Shown: positions 60,951 to 64,000 of the stretch, piece after piece
Position numbering within the stretch: the stretch's first letter is position 1
Layout of the letters: every line of letters starts with the position of its first letter
DNA from: Pseudomonas sp. TH41
GTDB lineage: Bacteria > Pseudomonadota > Gammaproteobacteria > Pseudomonadales > Pseudomonadaceae
Direction: 5' to 3'
Length of the DNA: 64,000 nt
NCBI RefSeq assembly: GCF_016650695.1
Contig: NZ_JAEKFH010000006.1
Span: 124,001-188,000, forward strand
The notes under the pieces: generated by a model
The model's database searches: none
What the model was told of the DNA's origin: nothing
The model's input: the letters and a program-made list of their open reading frames with translations, nothing else
Translations under genes and position numbers: made by a program

Positions 60951-63086
60951 ATGACAGGGACACAGAATCAGGCGATGCAGTTTCTAGACGATAGCCACGG
61001 GTGTGCGGGTTGGAACGGTGAAATGGCCGGGCGAATTCGCGCGTTCGACTGGAGCACGACCGAGCTTGGCCCTATCGACACTTGGCCCCGGAGTCTGAGC
61101 GCTGCGGTGCAGTTGATGCTCGCTTCGCCACTGCCGATGGTGATGCTGTGGGGGCGGCCCGGTTACATGATCTATAACGACGCTTACTCGATCTTTGCCG
61201 GTGGCCGTCATCCTTACCTGTTGGGTTCCCCGGTGGAACTGGGCTGGCCGGAGGTCGCCGAGTTCAATCGGAATGTGGTCGATACGTGCCTGGCGGGCGG
61301 GACCTTGTCCTATACCAACAAAGTCCTGGTGCTGTTGCGCGATGGCGTCCCCGAAGACGTCTGGATGGACCTCCATTACAGCCCGGTCGCCAATGACGAC
61401 GGGGCACCGGCCGGGGTCATGGCGATAGTGGTCGAAACCACTGACCATATGATTTCCGAACGCCGGCGACTGGCCGCCGAAGTTGCCTATCGTGCCGACA
61501 ACGAACGGGTGCGTCTGGCGCTGAATGCCGGGGCGTTGCTCGGCTCGTTCGTCTGGGACATCAAGGCCAATGTGCTGTCCGGTGACGAGCGCTTCGCCCG
61601 CACGTTTTCCTACTCGCCCGATCAGGACCTGACCGACCTGCCCATCGACATCGCCGAAGCGCGGATCCATCCGGACGACCGCAGCTGGGTCCAGGAGCAG
61701 GTCAATCAATCGGTGGCAACCGGTGAACCGTATAACGCCGAATACCGCGTGTTGCGTCCTGATGGCAGTTACTCATGGGTGCTGGCGAGTGGCTGTTGCG
61801 AGTTCAATGCGCAGGGCGAGCCGTTTCGATTTCCCGGCGTTTTGATCGACATCCATGAGCGCAAAATCGCCGAAGAATCCTTGCTCAAATTCACCCGCAA
61901 CCTGGAGCAACGCGTCGCCGACGAAGTTGAAGCGCGGCTGGCGGCTGAAGAGCAATTGCGGCAATCACAGAAGCTTGAAGCCATTGGCGGTCTCACTGGC
62001 GGGGTGGCCCATGATTTCAATAACCTGTTGCAAGTGATCGCCGGCAACCTGCATTTGCTGGCGCGACACGAGCCAGACAATGTCAACGTGCAGCGCCGGG
62101 TCAGCGCTTCGATTGCCGCCGTCGAACGCGGTGCGAAACTGTCTTCGCAATTGCTTGCGTTCGCGCGTCGCCAGCCATTGTCGCCGGCCGTGTTCATTCC
62201 ACGGCAGATCTTCGAAGGCCTGGCGGAACTGATGCAGCGGGCGCTGGGGGAAACCATTCAGATCAATGTGACCACCCCTGAAGTGCCCTGGCACCTGTAT
62301 GTGGATCGCAATCAACTGGAGAACGCCATCCTCAATCTGGCAATCAATGCCCGTGACGCGATGAAAGGTGAGGGGACCATCGGCCTGAGCGCCGAGAACA
62401 TCCACCTCGATCACCGTTTTTGTGCGGGCAAGGGCATCACCGCCGGCGACTACGTCTGTGTAATGGTGACGGATACCGGTGTCGGCATGTCGCCGCAGGT
62501 GCTTGCACAGGCGTTCGAACCGTTCTTCACCACCAAGGCCGACGGCCACGGCACCGGCCTGGGGCTGAGCATGGTGTTTGGTTTCGTCAAACAGAGCGGC
62601 GGGCATATCGAGATGTCCAGCATCGAGGGGCAGGGCACTCGGGTGCAGCTGTATTTTCCCCGCAGCCTGCGTCCGTTGCAGAGTGAAACGGCTAGCCATG
62701 ATGCGCAGCACCGAGGTGGGCACGAAACCATTCTGGTGGTCGAGGACAATGAAGCGGTGCGGGTTTCGGCCGTGGAATTATTGCGTGAAGAGGGTTATCA
62801 GGTACTGACCGCCACCAACGGCGACGCCGCCATGCAGATGTTGCTGGAAGGCGTGGCGGTGGACCTGATTTTCACCGACGTGGTCATGCCCGGGCTGATC
62901 AAGAGTTCCGACCTGGCCGCCTGGGCCAAGATGCAGACGCCACCGCTGGCGGTGCTGTTCACCTCCGGCCACACTCGTGACATTATTTCGCGCAATCACC
63001 AACTCAGCCCCGATACGTATTTGCTGAGCAAACCCTATGGGCCAGAAGCACTCACCCGAATGGTACGCACAGTCCTCAATGGCTGA
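60951..63086 (+). CDS. Hybrid sensor histidine kinase, PAS-containing, soluble
   Basis: A 711-residue kinase without membrane segments. Two PAS-like domains (about 25-170 and 185-305, the second ending in PGVLIDIHERK), a coiled linker, the phospho-histidine H354 in GGVAHDFNNLL, an HATPase domain (NLAINARDAMKG, VTDTGVGMS, GTGLGLSMVFGFV) and a C-terminal receiver (about 590-711) with VVEDNEAV and LIFTDVVMPG. No dedicated response regulator is adjacent in this window. The ribosome site before ATG 60951 is weak; longer forms would run into the REP pair. Confidence 0.88.
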   Translation: MTGTQNQAMQFLDDSHGCAGWNGEMAGRIRAFDWSTTELGPIDTWPRSLSAAVQLMLASPLPMVMLWGRPGYMIYNDAYSIFAGGRHPYLLGSPVELGWPEVAEFNRNVVDTCLAGGTLSYTNKVLVLLRDGVPEDVWMDLHYSPVANDDGAPAGVMAIVVETTDHMISERRRLAAEVAYRADNERVRLALNAGALLGSFVWDIKANVLSGDERFARTFSYSPDQDLTDLPIDIAEARIHPDDRSWVQEQVNQSVATGEPYNAEYRVLRPDGSYSWVLASGCCEFNAQGEPFRFPGVLIDIHERKIAEESLLKFTRNLEQRVADEVEARLAAEEQLRQSQKLEAIGGLTGGVAHDFNNLLQVIAGNLHLLARHEPDNVNVQRRVSASIAAVERGAKLSSQLLAFARRQPLSPAVFIPRQIFEGLAELMQRALGETIQINVTTPEVPWHLYVDRNQLENAILNLAINARDAMKGEGTIGLSAENIHLDHRFCAGKGITAGDYVCVMVTDTGVGMSPQVLAQAFEPFFTTKADGHGTGLGLSMVFGFVKQSGGHIEMSSIEGQGTRVQLYFPRSLRPLQSETASHDAQHRGGHETILVVEDNEAVRVSAVELLREEGYQVLTATNGDAAMQMLLEGVAVDLIFTDVVMPGLIKSSDLAAWAKMQTPPLAVLFTSGHTRDIISRNHQLSPDTYLLSKPYGPEALTRMVRTVLNG

Positions 63087-63181
63087 ACCCTGAACCCTGA
63101 ACCCTGAACCCCGAACCCTGAATGCCGAACCCCGAACCCCGAACCCCGAACCCCGAACCCCGAACCCCGAACCCCGAACCC
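63084..63181 (+). repeat. 14-unit heptamer tandem repeat (TGAACCC/CGAACCC)
   Basis: Fourteen uninterrupted 7-bp units: four TGAACCC, one CGAACCC, one TGAATGC, then eight CGAACCC. The first unit supplies the TGA stop codon of the histidine kinase gene. A REP-type pair begins two bases later. It looks like slippage-generated expansion and could vary in length between strains. Confidence 0.97.
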
Positions 63182-63182
63182 C

Positions 63183-63286
63183 TGTAGGAGCTGCCGAAGG
63201 CTGCGATCTTTTGATCTTGATTTTGATTGTTCGGGATACCGCTGAAAATCAAGATCAAAAGATCGCAGCCTTCGGCAGCTCCTACA
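63183..63286. repeat. Inverted repeat pair (GGAGCTGCCGAAGGC class)
   Basis: TGTAGGAGCTGCCGAAGGCT and its inverse, with an inner GATCTTTTGATCTTGATTTT/AAAATCAAGATC palindrome. It abuts the heptamer repeat. Confidence 0.9.
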
Positions 63287-63321
63287 GTTGGATCTCGTTC
63301 AATCATCGTTTAAGGCCGCCC

Positions 63322-64000
63322 ATGACGTCCAAGCACACCTCCAACCCTCCCTCCGGCATGGTCAGGGTGCGCGGCGCCCGGGAACACAATCTCAAAAATG
63401 TCGATGTCGACATCCCTCGGGACGCCTTGGTGGTGTTCACCGGTGTCTCCGGTTCCGGGAAATCGTCGCTGGCGTTCTCGACCCTCTACGCTGAAGCACA
63501 GCGCCGCTATTTCGAATCCGTGGCGCCGTATGCACGCCGGTTGATCGATCAGGTCGGGGTGCCGGACGTGGACTCAATCGAAGGCTTGCCCCCCGCCGTC
63601 GCCTTGCAGCAACAGCGCGGCACGCCGAGCACACGGTCTTCGGTGGGCAGCGTAACCACGTTGTCGAGCCTGATCCGCATGCTCTACTCCCGGGCCGGCA
63701 GTTACCCGCCGGGGCAACCGATGCTGTATGCCGAAGACTTTTCGCCGAACACGCCCCAGGGCGCGTGTTCCGAGTGCCATGGCCTGGGCCGGGTGTATGA
63801 AGTCACCGAAGCGCTGATGGTGCCTGATCCGAGCCTGACCATTCGCCAGCGTGCCGTCGCTTCCTGGCCCACGGCCTGGCAGGGACAGAACCTGCGCGAC
63901 ATTCTGGTCACCCTGGGTTACGACGTCGACAAACCCTGGCGCGATCTGCCGAAAAAGCTGCGCGACTGGATTCTCTTCACCGAAGAAACACCGACGGTCC
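63322..64000 (+). CDS. UvrA-family excinuclease ATPase (partial, cut by window end)
   Basis: The 226 codons visible start MTSKHTSNPPSGMVRVRGAR and show Walker A GVSGSGKSSLAFSTLYAEAQ, the UvrA block RRYFESVAPYARR, and the first zinc-finger cysteines (CSECHGLGRVYEV). No stop occurs before the window edge. The sequence is close to UvrA but the early part (LPPAVALQQQRGTPSTRSSV) is more like UvrA2/DrrC-type paralogues than housekeeping UvrA, so it may be a second copy. UvrA proteins recognise damaged DNA. AAGG lies about ten bases upstream. Confidence 0.88.
   Translation, partial: MTSKHTSNPPSGMVRVRGAREHNLKNVDVDIPRDALVVFTGVSGSGKSSLAFSTLYAEAQRRYFESVAPYARRLIDQVGVPDVDSIEGLPPAVALQQQRGTPSTRSSVGSVTTLSSLIRMLYSRAGSYPPGQPMLYAEDFSPNTPQGACSECHGLGRVYEVTEALMVPDPSLTIRQRAVASWPTAWQGQNLRDILVTLGYDVDKPWRDLPKKLRDWILFTEETPTV

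Noticed and set aside
63084..63181. CRISPR array
   Set aside because: The units are only 7 bp with no spacers; this is a simple tandem repeat.

Overview
The window looks like a chromosomal segment of a fluorescent-group Pseudomonas. It is GC-rich and gammaproteobacterial. Eleven inverted REP/REPIN-type palindromes sit in intergenic spaces. Gene content is typical of the genus: a lexA2-imuA-imuB-dnaE2 mutagenesis cassette, a cstA-ybdD pair, a FleN-like ATPase, a DyP peroxidase and many ABC importers with LysR or GntR regulators. The species assignment is inference; no rRNA is present.

0-2.7 kb: an extremely methionine/cysteine-rich protein with its own terminator, an XRE-cupin regulator overlapped by a 52-codon ORF, a leftover C-terminus of an ABC binding protein, and a LysR regulator. 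2.9-13.7 kb: one long plus-strand operon. It holds two tandem amino-acid binding proteins, an FAD-linked 2-hydroxyacid oxidase, an aminotransferase, two permeases, an ATPase, a cysteine-dioxygenase-like cupin, a GST and a 924-residue fusion of four rhodanese domains to a Cys/Met-metabolism PLP enzyme. Together they suggest uptake and breakdown of a cysteine-derived compound.

13.8-18.6 kb: a Cache-domain two-component system divergent from cstA-ybdD, with three CTACGTAG-type sites in between. 18.7-23.8 kb: a diguanylate cyclase and a dsdX-dsdA-dsdC D-serine module. 23.9-33.1 kb: a patchy accessory region ending at a tRNA-Ser. It carries broken OYE and HxlR genes, an outer-membrane MetA-like protein, a secreted hydrolase, unrecognised small genes, a probable defence unit (HEPN-like protein, CD-NTase-like nucleotidyltransferase, PD-(D/E)XK-like protein) and an orphan FleN paralogue.

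33.3-39.5 kb: core-type genes (YccA-like, Lrp, EamA, FUSC, GapN-like dehydrogenase, DyP peroxidase). 39.6-47.1 kb: a GntR-controlled unit with AprA/AprB-like redox proteins, an NMT1/sulfonate-type ABC importer, a HEAT-repeat protein and a DUF971 protein. 47.2-53.0 kb: the LexA2-controlled translesion cassette. 53.1-60.8 kb: a polyamine-type ABC importer with two amidohydrolases, divergent from a GntR/FCD regulator. 60.9-64.0 kb: a hybrid histidine kinase whose stop codon starts a 14-unit heptamer repeat, then a UvrA-family gene cut by the window end.

The best candidate for an undescribed system is the three-gene unit at 28.0-31.1 kb. The Met-rich protein, the rhodanese-lyase operon and the AprBA-like/ABC cluster are the next most interesting.
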